A DNA stretch of 64,000 nt from DASRFA01 sp035651755 (GCA_035651755.1 DASRFA010000053.1:35053-99052); one strand, 5' to 3'; counted from the first letter of the stretch, positions 40,671 to 49,878 are shown. Program-made: numbers and translations. The notes: a model not told the origin generated them from the sequence alone.

Positions 40671-41651
40671 GTGGAGCCGCAACCGGACGTCGCGCCCGCC
40701 GGGGACGCCGACGGCGAGGCGGAGCCGCGAGCGATCGCGCCGGACGTCGTCGTCGCGGCGCGCGCCCTCTCCAAGGAGTTCTCCGGCCGCCGCGCGGTGC
40801 GCGCCATCGACCTCGACGTGCGCGAGCGCGAGTGCGTCGGCATCCTGGGCCCGAACGGCGCCGGCAAGACGACGACGATCCGCATGATCACCTGCCAGTC
40901 GCCGATCGGGGACGGGGAGATCCGGGTCTTCGGGATCCCGGTCGAACGGCGCACCGAGCGTGCGATCAAGGCGCGCCTCGGCATCGTCCCGCAGGACGAC
41001 AACCTCGATCCCGACCTCAGCGTCCTGACCAACCTCCTGGTGTACGCGAGCTACTACGGCATCCCGAGCCGGGTCGCCGAGCCGCGCGCCCGCGAGCTCC
41101 TCGCGCTCTTCGCGCTCGAAGAGCGCGCCGGAGACCGCATCGACACGCTGTCGGGCGGCCTCAAGCGGCGCTTGACGATCGCTCGCGCGCTCATCAACCG
41201 GCCGCAGCTCCTCGTGCTCGACGAGCCGACCACCGGGCTCGACCCGCAGGCCCGCCACCTCGTGTGGGAGAAGCTCCGCGAGCTGAACCGCACCGGCACG
41301 ACGATGCTCCTCACGACGCACTACATGGAGGAGGCGGCGCAGCTCTGCGATCGCGTGCTCATCTTCGACGATGGTCGCGTCATCGCGGAGGGCTCGCCGC
41401 GCGAGCTCGTCCGTCGCCACGCCGGGGAGGAGGTGGTCGAGGTGTTCGAGCCGGCGCGCGACCTGGCCGAGGCGTGCGGCGCCCTCGGCTGTCGCGCCGA
41501 GACGACGCCGGAAGGCGTCCGGCTCTTCCTCGACGACGCGCGCTCGCTCCCGCCGCTCCTCGAGCGCGTCGGCAATCGCCCGTTCCTCCACCGCGCGGCG
41601 AACCTCGAGGACGTGTTCCTCCACCTCACCAAGCGCGAGCTGCGGGACTGA
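40671..41651 (+). CDS. ABC-2 export system ATPase (NodI/DrrA-like)
   Basis: Walker A G-P-N-G-A-G-K-T-T-T is near residue 63, P-Q-D-D-N-L-D-P-D-L is the Q-loop, the signature is L-S-G-G-L-K-R-R-L, and Walker B is L-V-L-D-E-P-T-T-G-L-D-P. The Q-D-D-N-L-D and L-K-R-R-L phrases are shared with NodI-type exporters. The last 80 residues form the regulatory DrrA-like tail. Together with the permease 4 bases downstream it should export a lipid, drug or oligosaccharide; the cargo is unknown. 326 residues, GTG start. Confidence 0.92.
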   Translation: MEPQPDVAPAGDADGEAEPRAIAPDVVVAARALSKEFSGRRAVRAIDLDVRERECVGILGPNGAGKTTTIRMITCQSPIGDGEIRVFGIPVERRTERAIKARLGIVPQDDNLDPDLSVLTNLLVYASYYGIPSRVAEPRARELLALFALEERAGDRIDTLSGGLKRRLTIARALINRPQLLVLDEPTTGLDPQARHLVWEKLRELNRTGTTMLLTTHYMEEAAQLCDRVLIFDDGRVIAEGSPRELVRRHAGEEVVEVFEPARDLAEACGALGCRAETTPEGVRLFLDDARSLPPLLERVGNRPFLHRAANLEDVFLHLTKRELRD

Positions 41652-41655
41652 AGAG

Positions 41656-42504
41656 ATGGCGGCTCCGGCATTCGTCGACCCGACCCGCGGGCGCGGCAGC
41701 GGCGGCCGCGCGACCTCCGGAGCGGAGCCGCTCGCCGCCGGTCGCGTGCACCTGCCGTCGATCGTGCGCGTCATGCGTCGCAACTTCCTCTCGTGGCGGC
41801 GCTTCTACCGGTCGAGCCTCGTGAGCGCGCTCGGCGAGCCGCTTCTCCTGCTCCTCGGGCTCGGCTACGGGCTCGGGCGCTACGTCGGCTCGATCGAGGG
41901 TCTTCCGTACGCGCAGTTCATCGCGTCGGGGATCGTCGCGTCGTCGGTGATGAACGTCGCGACCTTCGAGACGACCTTCTCGACCTTCGCGCGCATGCGG
42001 GAGCAGAAGACCTACGATGCGATCCGCGCGACGCCGGTGTCGCTCCTCGAGATCATGGCCGGCGACCTTCTCTGGGGCGCCTGCAAGTGCGTGATCACCG
42101 CGAGCGCGATCACGCTCGTCATGCTGGTCGCGGGCCTCCTCGCGAGCCCGCTCGCCGCGCTGCTCCCGCTCGCGGGCTTCCTCCTCGGCTTCCCGTTCGG
42201 CGCGCTCGGCATGTGCGTCAGCGCGCGCGCGCGCTCGTGGGATTCCTTCACGTACTACTTCACGCTCGGGATCTCCGTGATGTTCTTCTTCTCCGGGATC
42301 TTCTTTCCGCTCGCGAGCCTGCCGGCTCCCGTGCGGGCGATCGCGTGGTGCCTGCCGCTCGCGCACGCGGTCGCGATCACGCGCGCGCTCGCGCTCGGCC
42401 CGCTGCACGGCTGGCTCGCGCTCCACTTCGCCGTGCTCGCGGCGTACTGGGCGGTCGCGTTCGCGCTCGCCGTCCGGTGGATGGAGCGCCGGTTGGTCGT
42501 TTAG
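41656..42504 (+). CDS. ABC-2 type permease (NodJ-like)
   Basis: This 282-residue inner-membrane protein has six expected helices. M-R-R-N-F-L-S-W-R-R-F-Y precedes the first helix, E-P-L-L-L-L-L-G-L-G-Y-G-L-G matches NodJ-type permeases, and the ABC-2 signature region around Y-D-A-I-R-A-T-P-V-S (about residues 121-130) is intact. M-F-F-F-S-G-I-F-F-P-L forms a late helix. It pairs with the ATPase just upstream. The first 40 residues are a Gly/Ala-rich cytoplasmic leader. Confidence 0.92.
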   Translation: MAAPAFVDPTRGRGSGGRATSGAEPLAAGRVHLPSIVRVMRRNFLSWRRFYRSSLVSALGEPLLLLLGLGYGLGRYVGSIEGLPYAQFIASGIVASSVMNVATFETTFSTFARMREQKTYDAIRATPVSLLEIMAGDLLWGACKCVITASAITLVMLVAGLLASPLAALLPLAGFLLGFPFGALGMCVSARARSWDSFTYYFTLGISVMFFFSGIFFPLASLPAPVRAIAWCLPLAHAVAITRALALGPLHGWLALHFAVLAAYWAVAFALAVRWMERRLVV

Positions 42505-42517
42505 CGCCGGCGCGACT

Positions 42518-43135
42518 TCAGCGGCGGTGCGCGTAGCTCCGAAGCAACGCGACCACCACGCCGCGCACCTCGAGGTCCCGCTCCGAGACGATCATCGGCG
42601 GGTACGCGTCGTTCGCCGGCTGGAGGCGGATGCGACCGCCGCGCTCGCGGTGGAAGCGCTTGACGGTCGCCTCGCCGTCGATCACCGCGACCACGATCTC
42701 GCCGGTCTCGGCGATCGGCCGGCTCTCCACCACGACCAGGTCGCCGTCGAGGATGCCGTCGTCCTTCATGGAGTCGCCGCGGACGCGGAGGACGAAGCTG
42801 TCGGAGCGGCGGACCATCGTCCTGGGCACGGAAACGGTCTCGCCGTCGAAGAACGCCTCGATGGGCCGGCCGGCGGCTGCAGCGCCGAGGAGCGGCAGAT
42901 CGACGGCATCGCTCGGCCGGTTCCGCTGCACGACCTCGAGGGCCCGGCTGTGGCCGGCGCGGCGCCGGATCACGCCCTTCTCCTCGAGGTTCGTGAGGTG
43001 CTTGTGGACGGTCGCGAGCGAGGCGAGACCGAAGCGGCGGCCGATCTCGTCGAGCGTCGGCGCGTAGCCGTGCTCCGCGATGTGCTGCTCGAGGTAGTCG
43101 AGCATCTCCTTCTGCCGGCGCGTCAGCGTGGTCAT
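42518..43135 (-). CDS. lexA: LexA repressor
   Basis: LexA represses DNA-damage genes and cleaves itself with RecA. The N-terminal winged helix starts L-T-R-R-Q-K-E-M-L-D-Y-L-E and has Y-A-P-T-L-D-E-I-G-R-R-F-G; the Ala-Gly cleavage site is in G-A-A-A-A-G-R-P; the catalytic Ser is in V-R-G-D-S-M-K-D-D-G and Lys in E-A-T-V-K-R-F. 205 residues is standard. GAGGAGG precedes the ATG. A direct repeat just upstream (43162-43179) may be its own operator. Confidence 0.97.
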   Translation of the reverse strand: MTTLTRRQKEMLDYLEQHIAEHGYAPTLDEIGRRFGLASLATVHKHLTNLEEKGVIRRRAGHSRALEVVQRNRPSDAVDLPLLGAAAAGRPIEAFFDGETVSVPRTMVRRSDSFVLRVRGDSMKDDGILDGDLVVVESRPIAETGEIVVAVIDGEATVKRFHRERGGRIRLQPANDAYPPMIVSERDLEVRGVVVALLRSYAHRR

Positions 43136-43161
43136 CCGCGATCCTCCTCGCCCCACAGCCG

Positions 43162-43179
43162 AGCGAAGATTAAGCGAAG
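43162..43179. promoter_or_regulatory. Direct repeat before lexA, possible SOS box
   Basis: AGCGAAG occurs twice, 11 bases apart, 27-44 bases upstream of the lexA start and over an AT-rich TTAAT centre that could be part of the promoter. Alphaproteobacterial SOS boxes are direct repeats, so an operator is plausible, but the sequence matches no SOS box I know. Confidence 0.3.
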
Positions 43180-43217
43180 GCGGCGCGGGTCGCAAGGCGC
43201 TGGCGGCGCGCGGCGGC

Positions 43218-44255
43218 TCACCCGGGAGGCGCTCCGCCCGCGGGCGGCGCCGGCGACCGGAGCCAGCGCTGGACGGCGCGCTGGTGCTCGGCGAGCGTGT
43301 CGCTGAACTCGTGGGTCCGATCGCGCCGGGCGACGAAGTAGAGCGCGCGCATGCCGGGCGCCGGATGGACCGCCGCTTCGAGCGACGCACGCCCCGGGCT
43401 CGCGATCGGGCCGGGCGGGAGGCCGGCGATGCGATAGGTGTTGTGAGGGGTGTCGCGCTCGAGGTCGGCGTGCGTGACCGGTCCCGCGTGCCCCTCGACT
43501 CCGTAGACGGCGGTCGGGTCCGACTGGAGCGGCATGCCGAGCCGGAGGCGGTTGTGGAAGACAGCCGAGATCATCGGCCGCTCGCGCTCGACCGCTGCCT
43601 CCTTCTCGATGAGCGACGCGAGCGTCACGGCCTGGTGCGCCGTGAGGCCGATGGCGCTCGCCGCCTCGGCGATCTCGCCCGCGAAGACCTCGGCGAAACG
43701 CCGCGCCATCCGGCCCAGCGTCTCCTCCGCGGGCGCGCTCGTCCGGAACGCGTAAGTGTCCGGAAACAGGTAGCCTTCGAGGTTGCTCGGGTCGCCGGGC
43801 AGGGCGAGCGATCGGACGAACTCGGGGTCGCGCGCGAGCGCGCGGAACCCCGATGCGGGGCCGAGCTCGGCGGACTCGAGGAGCAGCGCGATCTCGTCGA
43901 CCGTGAGGCCCTCCGGGATCGTCACCATGAAGAGGCGGCGGCGCCCGAAGGCGAGCGCGTCGAGCACCTCGCTCGGCGTCTGGCCGCCCGGCATCTCGTA
44001 CTTTCCGGTCCGGATCCGGCGATCCAGGCCGCGCGCGCGCGCGAGGAGCGCGAAGAGGTGCGCGTCGCGGACGACGCCCGCCTCCTCCAGCTCGGCGGCG
44101 ATCGCGCTCAGCCGCTGTCCCTGCGCGACGTCCACCACCGCGGGCGCCGGAAGCTCCGGCGCGCGGCGGGCGAGGCCGGAGTAGAGCCAGAGCCCGAGCC
44201 CCGCGGTCGCGATCGCGCCGATCGCGAGCGCGGCGAGCGCGATCCTGCCCCGCAT
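43218..44255 (-). CDS. mltG: Endolytic transglycosylase MltG
   Basis: MltG cuts growing glycan strands and is anchored in the inner membrane. A single N-terminal helix (about residues 6-24) follows a short basic start; a LysM-like region (V-A-Q-G-Q-R-L-S-A-I-A) is next; and the YceG domain carries the catalytic Glu in A-S-L-I-E-K-E-A near residue 220, with V-F-H-N-R-L, M-P-L-Q-S-D-P-T, and Y-F-V-A-R-R-D at the end. 345 residues. The ATG at 44255 with ACGGAG upstream places the helix at the N-terminus. lexA follows 82 bases downstream on the same strand. Confidence 0.95.
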   Translation of the reverse strand: MRGRIALAALAIGAIATAGLGLWLYSGLARRAPELPAPAVVDVAQGQRLSAIAAELEEAGVVRDAHLFALLARARGLDRRIRTGKYEMPGGQTPSEVLDALAFGRRRLFMVTIPEGLTVDEIALLLESAELGPASGFRALARDPEFVRSLALPGDPSNLEGYLFPDTYAFRTSAPAEETLGRMARRFAEVFAGEIAEAASAIGLTAHQAVTLASLIEKEAAVERERPMISAVFHNRLRLGMPLQSDPTAVYGVEGHAGPVTHADLERDTPHNTYRIAGLPPGPIASPGRASLEAAVHPAPGMRALYFVARRDRTHEFSDTLAEHQRAVQRWLRSPAPPAGGAPPG

Positions 44256-44363
44256 CGAGCTCCGTCTAGCAACCGGCCGTGCCGGACGGCCATCGCGATC
44301 GTCCGCTCGCGCACGAACTCGGCGGGGTGGATGAGGTGCGCGGGTTGACACCCGGCGCGCCGC

Positions 44364-45986
44364 TTGGGCAGAACGAAGCTCCTAGCCGAGGGGGAGGACC
44401 CACCGCTGCATCGAGGGAGACGATCCGCAGCGGCGTGTCGAGGGGCTCGATCTGCGCTACTGGTCGCCCTCGTCGGCGCGCTGATCGCCCTGGCCGCACC
44501 TGTCGAAGCGGCCAAGCGGAGCTCTCGCTCGCGCGCGGCGCACGCCCACGGACGCGGCGCCGGCGTCTCCTCCGCGAAGGGAACGGCCGACAAGGCGCCG
44601 GGCCGGACGCCCCGGTCGCAGGACGGCGCGGACACCGGCGAGGCTCGCGCCGTGGCGGAACGGCGCAGCCGAGGCGGCGCCGTCGCGACGAGCGACCTCG
44701 ACCGCATCCTCGAGCGCGCCGCCGACGAGGCGTGGACCGTGCGTCGCCGGAGCCTGAGCCTGGTCTCTCCGGTCGACCTGCTCGAGTTCGGCAACCAGAG
44801 CCGGCGCGAGACCCGGCGCGGCGACGACATCGAGCGCCACGCGACCGTCCGGAAGGGCGACAGCTTCGCTCGCCTCCTCCGGATGAACGACGTCTCGCGC
44901 CAGCGCGCCGCCCAGGTCGAGGCGGCGGCCCGCGAGGTCTTCGATTTGTCGCGGATCCGCCCCAGGCGGTCGCTGTCGCTCTTCTTCGATCGCGCGAGCG
45001 ACGAGCTCGCCCGCGTCGAGTACTCGATCGACGACCGCAACGTGCTCGTCGTCGAAGGCGGGCCGGAAGGCCGGCTCGAGGCCCGCCTCGCGCACACGCC
45101 GCAGGCGATCGAGATCCGCGGCGTCGCCGGGACGATCGGCGAGAGCACGATGGCCGACTGCGCGGAGGCCGGCGTCCCGGACCGCATCGTGAGCGAGCTC
45201 ACCGACATCTTCGGCTGGGACGTCGACTTCGACGCGCTCCGGCCGGGCGACGCGTTCCGCGCCGTCTACGAGACCGCGACCGGCGAGGACGGCTCGATCG
45301 TCCAGACCGGCGCCATCCTCGCGGCGGAGGTCGAGATCGGCGGGCGTCTCCTGACGGCGATCTATCACGCCGACGAGGACGGCACCGGGGCGTACTACGA
45401 CGCCGACGGCCGCTCGCTCGAGCGCGGACAGCTCCGCTACCCGCTCGAGTTCACGCGCGTCTCGTCGGAGTTCTCGGAGTCGCGCTTCCACCCGATCCTG
45501 CGGCGGAGCCGCCCGCACAACGGCGTCGACTTCGCTGCGCCGACCGGGACGCCGGTGCGGGCGATCGCGGACGGCGTGGTCGCGATCGCGGGCTGGCAGG
45601 GCGAGCTCGGGAACGCCGTCCGGATCGAGCATGCGGCAGCCGGGCTGCCGTACGACTCGCTCTACGGCCACCTCTCCCGGATCGCGCGCATGGCGACGCC
45701 CGGGACGGTCGTGCGGAAGGGCGAGATCGTCGGCTACGTCGGCGCGACCGGCTGCGCGACCGGCCCGCACCTCCACTTCGCGCTCCACGCCGGCGAGGAG
45801 TACGTCGACCCGCTGCGCGTCACGCCGCCGCCGCGCATCGAGGCGCGCGCTCCGATCGGCGCGGGCTTCGAGCGCTCGCGCGCCGTGCTGCTGTCCGCGC
45901 TCGACTCGCTGCGACGCGACGGTCCGGTCCGGTCGACGCGGATCGCGCTCGGCCGTCCCCCGTCGCCCATCCTCGGGGTGTATTGA
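44364..45986 (+). CDS. M23 family metallopeptidase (cell-wall endopeptidase)
   Basis: This 540-residue exported protein has a long basic start, a hydrophobic signal (A-L-L-V-A-L-V-G-A-L-I-A-L-A) and a disordered Ala/Arg linker to about residue 115. A region at about 150-330 (V-R-K-G-D-S-F-A-R-L-L) matches the N-terminal domains of MepM/YebA-type peptidases. The LytM domain has H-N-G-V-D-F near 384 and G-P-H-L-H-F near 469, the zinc and catalytic residues. It should cut peptidoglycan cross-links. The only standard start in frame is TTG at 44364; a TTGACA 19 bases ahead suggests the true start may be later. yebC follows. Confidence 0.9.
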   Translation: MGRTKLLAEGEDPPLHRGRRSAAACRGARSALLVALVGALIALAAPVEAAKRSSRSRAAHAHGRGAGVSSAKGTADKAPGRTPRSQDGADTGEARAVAERRSRGGAVATSDLDRILERAADEAWTVRRRSLSLVSPVDLLEFGNQSRRETRRGDDIERHATVRKGDSFARLLRMNDVSRQRAAQVEAAAREVFDLSRIRPRRSLSLFFDRASDELARVEYSIDDRNVLVVEGGPEGRLEARLAHTPQAIEIRGVAGTIGESTMADCAEAGVPDRIVSELTDIFGWDVDFDALRPGDAFRAVYETATGEDGSIVQTGAILAAEVEIGGRLLTAIYHADEDGTGAYYDADGRSLERGQLRYPLEFTRVSSEFSESRFHPILRRSRPHNGVDFAAPTGTPVRAIADGVVAIAGWQGELGNAVRIEHAAAGLPYDSLYGHLSRIARMATPGTVVRKGEIVGYVGATGCATGPHLHFALHAGEEYVDPLRVTPPPRIEARAPIGAGFERSRAVLLSALDSLRRDGPVRSTRIALGRPPSPILGVY

Positions 45987-46094
45987 AGGAACGGCGCGCG
46001 TGGCCTGCGTGAAGTGCGCGCGGCCATTGCGTAGAGTTCTGCCCGAAACCCGCGGCCCGCCGCGCGCGGCCGCCCGCCGGACGACGAGCTTCCC

Positions 46095-46817
46095 ATGGGA
46101 CGGATCTTCGAAACCCGCAAATCGACGATGTTTGCCCGCTGGGACCGGATGTCGAAGGCGTTCCACCGGATCGGCAAGGAGATCGCGATCGCGGTGAAGG
46201 CGAGCGGGCCGAACCCCGACAACAACCCGGCCCTCCGGCGCGCGATCCAGAACGCGCGCGCCGTCAACATGCCGAAGGACAAGGTCGAGTCGGCGATCAA
46301 GCGCGCGTCGGGACAGGACGCGAAGGCGTACGAGGAGATCGTCTACGAGGGCTACGCACCGCACGGCGTGGCGGTGATCGTCGAGGCCGCGACCGACAAC
46401 CCGACCCGGACGGTCGCGAACGTCCGCTCGCACTTCAACAAGAGCGGCGGGAACCTCGGCGCGACCGGCAGCGTCGCGTTCCAGTTCAAGCGCATGGGCG
46501 TCTTCCGCCTCGCACCCGACGGGATCGACGCCGACGAGCTCGAGCTCGAGATGATCGACCACGGCCTCGAGGAGATGGGCGAGAGCGTCGGCGAGAAGGG
46601 CGAGGCGCAGCTCCTCCTGCGCTGCGCGTTCGCGGACTTCGGCCAGCTCCAGAAGGCGCTCGAGGATCGCAACATCGCGCCCGTCTCGGCTGCGTCCGAG
46701 TACGTCGCGCAGACCCCGATGCAGCTCGACGAGGGGAAGGCGACGGACGTGCTGAAGATGATCGACGCGCTCGAGCAGGACGACGACGTCCAGAAGGTCT
46801 TCCACAACCTCGCGTGA
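46095..46817 (+). CDS. YebC/PmpR family DNA-binding regulatory protein
   Basis: The 240 residues match the YebC/TACO1 fold throughout: F-x-R-W-D-R-M-S-K-A-F-H-R-I near the start, N-P-D-N-N-P-A-L-R-R-A-I, M-P-K-D-K-V-E-S-A-I-K-R-A, Y-E-G-Y-A-P-H-G-V-A-V-I-V-E, and G-N-L-G-A-T-G-S-V-A-F-Q-F. The start M-G-R-I-F-E-T-R-K lacks the A-G-H-S-K-W of classic YebC and follows the YeeN branch. Members act as transcription regulators or in translation of polyproline; the role here is open. A stem-loop begins right after the stop. Confidence 0.94.
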   Translation: MGRIFETRKSTMFARWDRMSKAFHRIGKEIAIAVKASGPNPDNNPALRRAIQNARAVNMPKDKVESAIKRASGQDAKAYEEIVYEGYAPHGVAVIVEAATDNPTRTVANVRSHFNKSGGNLGATGSVAFQFKRMGVFRLAPDGIDADELELEMIDHGLEEMGESVGEKGEAQLLLRCAFADFGQLQKALEDRNIAPVSAASEYVAQTPMQLDEGKATDVLKMIDALEQDDDVQKVFHNLA

Positions 46818-46838
46818 GCGCGCGGCGGAGCCGCGCGC
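46818..46838. terminator. Stem-loop after yebC
   Basis: GCGCGCGGC pairs perfectly with GCCGCGCGC around a GGA loop, starting at the base after the yebC stop and lying between two convergent genes. No T-tract follows. A bidirectional terminator is likely. Confidence 0.5.
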
Positions 46839-46871
46839 ACCGCGGTTCGGCAGGCGCGAGGTGGCGGCCGC

Positions 46872-47552
46872 TCAGCCGCCGAAGACGTCGTCGGGCATCG
46901 ACGCCAGGGCGGCGAGGACCTGCGGGTAGAGCGAGGCCTTGAGCTTCGCCATCGCCGGATCGGCCTTGGCGGCCATCGCCGCGGCGGCCTCGACCGCGGC
47001 CGGCACGAGGTCCGCCTCCGGGAGCGCCCGCTCGACGATGCCGGCGGCGCGCGCGGCCTCGCCGCCGTAGCGCGTGCCGGTGACGATCACCTCGTGCGCG
47101 GTCGCGAGCGGGAGCCGCGCCTGGAGGATCGCCACCATGCCGGGGTGGAGCTGCACCTTCATGTCGATCTCGGGCATGCAGAAGAAGCCGCGGTCCGCGC
47201 GCATCAACCGCAGGTCGTGCGCGACCGCGAGCTGCGCGCCGGCGCCGAAGGCGTGCCCGTTCACCGCCGCGACCGTGTAGACCGGCAAGGTCAGGACGCG
47301 CGCCAGGACGGCGAGCGCGTCGTGCAGCGCGCGCCGCGCGCCCGCGCTCCCCTGCGCGATCATCCAGTCGAGGTCGAGGCCGTTCGAGTAGAACTTGCCC
47401 GCGCCCGTCGTGACGAGCGCGGCGGGGCTCCCGGCGCGCTCGACCTCGTCGAGCGCGCGGTTCATCGCCGCGATGAAGTCGCCGTTGAAGCGGTTCTCGC
47501 CGGCGTCCATGGCGAGGACGAAGACCGGGCCGGAGCGGCGAAGATCGATCAT
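46872..47552 (-). CDS. Crotonase family protein, probable enoyl-CoA delta isomerase
   Basis: A short crotonase of 226 residues. The N-terminal strand V-F-V-L-A-M-D-A-G-E-N-R-F-N and the oxyanion segment F-Y-S-N-G-L-D-L-D-W resemble plant and bacterial delta3,delta2-enoyl-CoA isomerases rather than hydratases; N-G-H-A-F-G-A-G-A and M-P-E-I-D-M-K follow. It would move double bonds during unsaturated fatty acid oxidation. The usual hydratase Glu pair is not obvious. The ATG at 47552 is preferred over an in-frame one 12 codons upstream because the family begins at M-I-D-L. Confidence 0.82.
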   Translation of the reverse strand: MIDLRRSGPVFVLAMDAGENRFNGDFIAAMNRALDEVERAGSPAALVTTGAGKFYSNGLDLDWMIAQGSAGARRALHDALAVLARVLTLPVYTVAAVNGHAFGAGAQLAVAHDLRLMRADRGFFCMPEIDMKVQLHPGMVAILQARLPLATAHEVIVTGTRYGGEAARAAGIVERALPEADLVPAAVEAAAAMAAKADPAMAKLKASLYPQVLAALASMPDDVFGG

Positions 47553-47600
47553 GGCGACGGTCGAATCACCGCTGCGCAGCCGTGGCAAGCCGCGTGCGCC

Positions 47601-48611
47601 CTACGCGGGCCGCGCCTCGATCACCGCGGCGCGCGGGCTCGCCGCGCTCACGCGCTCCCACCGGAAGCCGCCTTCGGCGAGGAGCGCGCGCCACTCCGGC
47701 TCCGAGCGCTCGCGGCCGCCCGCGGACACGAGCATGACGAGATCGAGGAACTTCGACGGCGGGTCCTGATTGGGCGGACCGACGACGCAGTCGAGCACGA
47801 GGAGCCGCGCATCCGCCTTCATGGCCCGGCGACAGGAGCGGAGGATCGCAACCGCCTCCTGGTCGGGCCAGTCGTGCAGGATGTGGCGGAGGACGTAGAC
47901 GTCCGCTCCTTCCGGAGCTCGCTCGAAGAAGCTCCCCGCCTCGACCCGCACGCGATCGGCGACGCCGGCACGCTCCAGCACCGCGGCGGCCCCCGCGACG
48001 ACGTGCGGCTGGTCGTAGAGGATGCCGCGTGCCTCGGGATTCCGCCGCAGGATCGTGGCGATCAGCGTCCCGGTCCCACCGCCGACGTCGGCGACGACCG
48101 AGCGTCCGAAGTCGAACGCCGCGGTCTCGCGATCGGCACCGGCGGTCGACATCGCGGCCATCGCGGCGTTGAAGATCTCGTTCTCCTCCGGGCGCTCTTC
48201 GCGGTACTTCCAGACGTCGACGCCGTAGAGGGCGCGCATGGCGTTCTCGCCGGTCCGGACGCTGTGGAGGAGGTGCCCCCACGCTGCCCACTGGTAGTCG
48301 CGCCCGAAGAAGCGGGCGAGCGCGCCGGGCGAGCCCGGCGCATCGCTGCGAAGGTGTCGCCCCATGGCGGTGAGGGAGAAGCGGCGCTCGTCGTCCTCGT
48401 GCAGCACTCCGATCGACGCGAGCGCGCGGAGCAGTCGATACAGGGTGGGCGGGTGAGTTGCGGTCGCGGCCGCGATGTCGGCCACCGAGCGCGTGTCGTC
48501 GCGGAGAACGTCGGCGATGCCGAGCTCGGCCGCGACCATGACGGCACGCGAGGCCTGGTAGCCGACGGCGATCGCCATCAGCTCCGCGTATCCGGAGCCC
48601 TGAGCGGACAT
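47601..48611 (-). CDS. SAM-dependent O-methyltransferase (family 2 type)
   Basis: Residues about 1-90 of 336 are the dimerisation winged helix (A-A-E-L-G-I-A-D-V-L, L-Y-R-L-L-R-A-L-A-S-I-G-V-L), and the rest is the methyltransferase domain with the SAM loop V-A-D-V-G-G-G-T-G-T at about 168-177 and the catalytic region V-L-R-H-I-L-H-D-W near 240. This matches hydroxyneurosporene, acetylserotonin and polyketide O-methyltransferases. Substrate unknown; carotenoids or a secondary metabolite are possible. GAAAGGAG sits before the ATG. Confidence 0.9.
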   Translation of the reverse strand: MSAQGSGYAELMAIAVGYQASRAVMVAAELGIADVLRDDTRSVADIAAATATHPPTLYRLLRALASIGVLHEDDERRFSLTAMGRHLRSDAPGSPGALARFFGRDYQWAAWGHLLHSVRTGENAMRALYGVDVWKYREERPEENEIFNAAMAAMSTAGADRETAAFDFGRSVVADVGGGTGTLIATILRRNPEARGILYDQPHVVAGAAAVLERAGVADRVRVEAGSFFERAPEGADVYVLRHILHDWPDQEAVAILRSCRRAMKADARLLVLDCVVGPPNQDPPSKFLDLVMLVSAGGRERSEPEWRALLAEGGFRWERVSAASPRAAVIEARPA

Positions 48612-48708
48612 GCACGACTCCTTTCTTCGTAACCGACGGTTGCGTCGAAGCTTGCGCCGCTCGCCGCTCCGGCGCAACGGCCGCGTCGGCGACGCGTGCC
48701 GGGACCGC

Positions 48709-49878
48709 TCAGACGGCGTCGCGGCGGGCGCGCAAGACGAGCACCGACGCGCCGAACGTGATGAGCACGAACGCGCCCATGACGAGGAGGTCGGTCCGGA
48801 CGTCGGCGAGCGACGCCTGACGGAGCAGCGCCGCCCGGAAGCCGCGGCAGAAGTACGTGAGCGGGAACAGGTACGCGATCGGCCGGACGTTCGGAGGCTG
48901 CGTCTCGATCGGCGTGAACGCGCCCGAAAGCACGAACGCGGGCAGGATGAAGAAGACCGCCAGCTGGATCGCCTGGCCCTGGTTCCGCGACACGACCGAG
49001 ATGAGCTGTCCGACCCCGAGCGATCCCAGCACGAACGCGACGACGAGCGCCGCGACGACGGTCACGTGCCCCGAGAGCGCGATCGCGAACAGGAGCCAGG
49101 CGAGGAGCAGCACGCTCGCCGTGACGACCAGAGCGAGCAGGAAGTAGGGCAGGATCTTCCCGATGAAGATCTGCGGCGGCGTGAGCGGCGTCACGAGGAG
49201 CTGCTCCATCGTCCCGCGCTCGCGCTCGCGCGCGATCGACGTCGACATGACGATGACCGTCAGGAGCTGCAGCACGAGGCCGATCACACCCGGCATCACG
49301 AAGTTCTGGCTTCGGAGCTCCGGGTTGAAGCGCAGCTCGGCGGCGAGCTCGATCGGGGCCGCCTGCGCGAGCCCGTCCTCGACGCTCGCCGCGCGACCCG
49401 CGCGCCGCAGATTGTCCGCCGCGAGGAAGAGGTTCTGCTGCACCGTCACGGCGCCGAGCTCGCGCAGGATCGACGGCGCGGTGAAGGTGTCGGAGGCATC
49501 GACGACCGCGCGCACCGTCCCGCTCTCGCCAGCGTCGAGCGACCGGGTGAGCCCGCGCGGCAGCACGACGAAGGCGCTGATCTCGTCGCGCTGGAGGGCC
49601 GCTTCCGCCTCCGCGACGTCCGACTCCCGAGCGCCTTCGCGGACGTCCGGCCGGAACGCGACGGAGTCGCGGATCGCCTCGACGTACGCCTCGCCGACGC
49701 GGCCGCCGTCGAGGTCGAGGACGCGGGTCGCGATCGCCGACACCTTCGGGCTGCCGATCGCGTACCCGAAGATGACGGTCAGGATCGGGGGCATGAGGAT
49801 CAGGAAGGCGAGCGTGCGCCGGTCGCGCACGAGGTGGAGGATCTCCTTCAGCGCGACGTGGTAGACGTTCCAGATCAT
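48709..49878 (-). CDS. ABC-2 type permease (YhhJ/YbhS-like)
   Basis: This 389-residue inner-membrane permease has an N-terminal helix (L-A-F-L-I-L-M-P-P-I-L-T-V-I-F-G), a periplasmic domain of about 140 residues, then five helices. R-G-T-M-E-Q-L-L-V-T-P-L at about residues 224-235 is the ABC-2 coupling region, and A-F-V-L-S-G-A-F-T-P-I-E is typical of the drug and lipid exporter group. It overlaps the ATPase gene by 4 bases. No membrane fusion protein gene is adjacent. Confidence 0.92.
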   Translation of the reverse strand: MIWNVYHVALKEILHLVRDRRTLAFLILMPPILTVIFGYAIGSPKVSAIATRVLDLDGGRVGEAYVEAIRDSVAFRPDVREGARESDVAEAEAALQRDEISAFVVLPRGLTRSLDAGESGTVRAVVDASDTFTAPSILRELGAVTVQQNLFLAADNLRRAGRAASVEDGLAQAAPIELAAELRFNPELRSQNFVMPGVIGLVLQLLTVIVMSTSIARERERGTMEQLLVTPLTPPQIFIGKILPYFLLALVVTASVLLLAWLLFAIALSGHVTVVAALVVAFVLGSLGVGQLISVVSRNQGQAIQLAVFFILPAFVLSGAFTPIETQPPNVRPIAYLFPLTYFCRGFRAALLRQASLADVRTDLLVMGAFVLITFGASVLVLRARRDAV

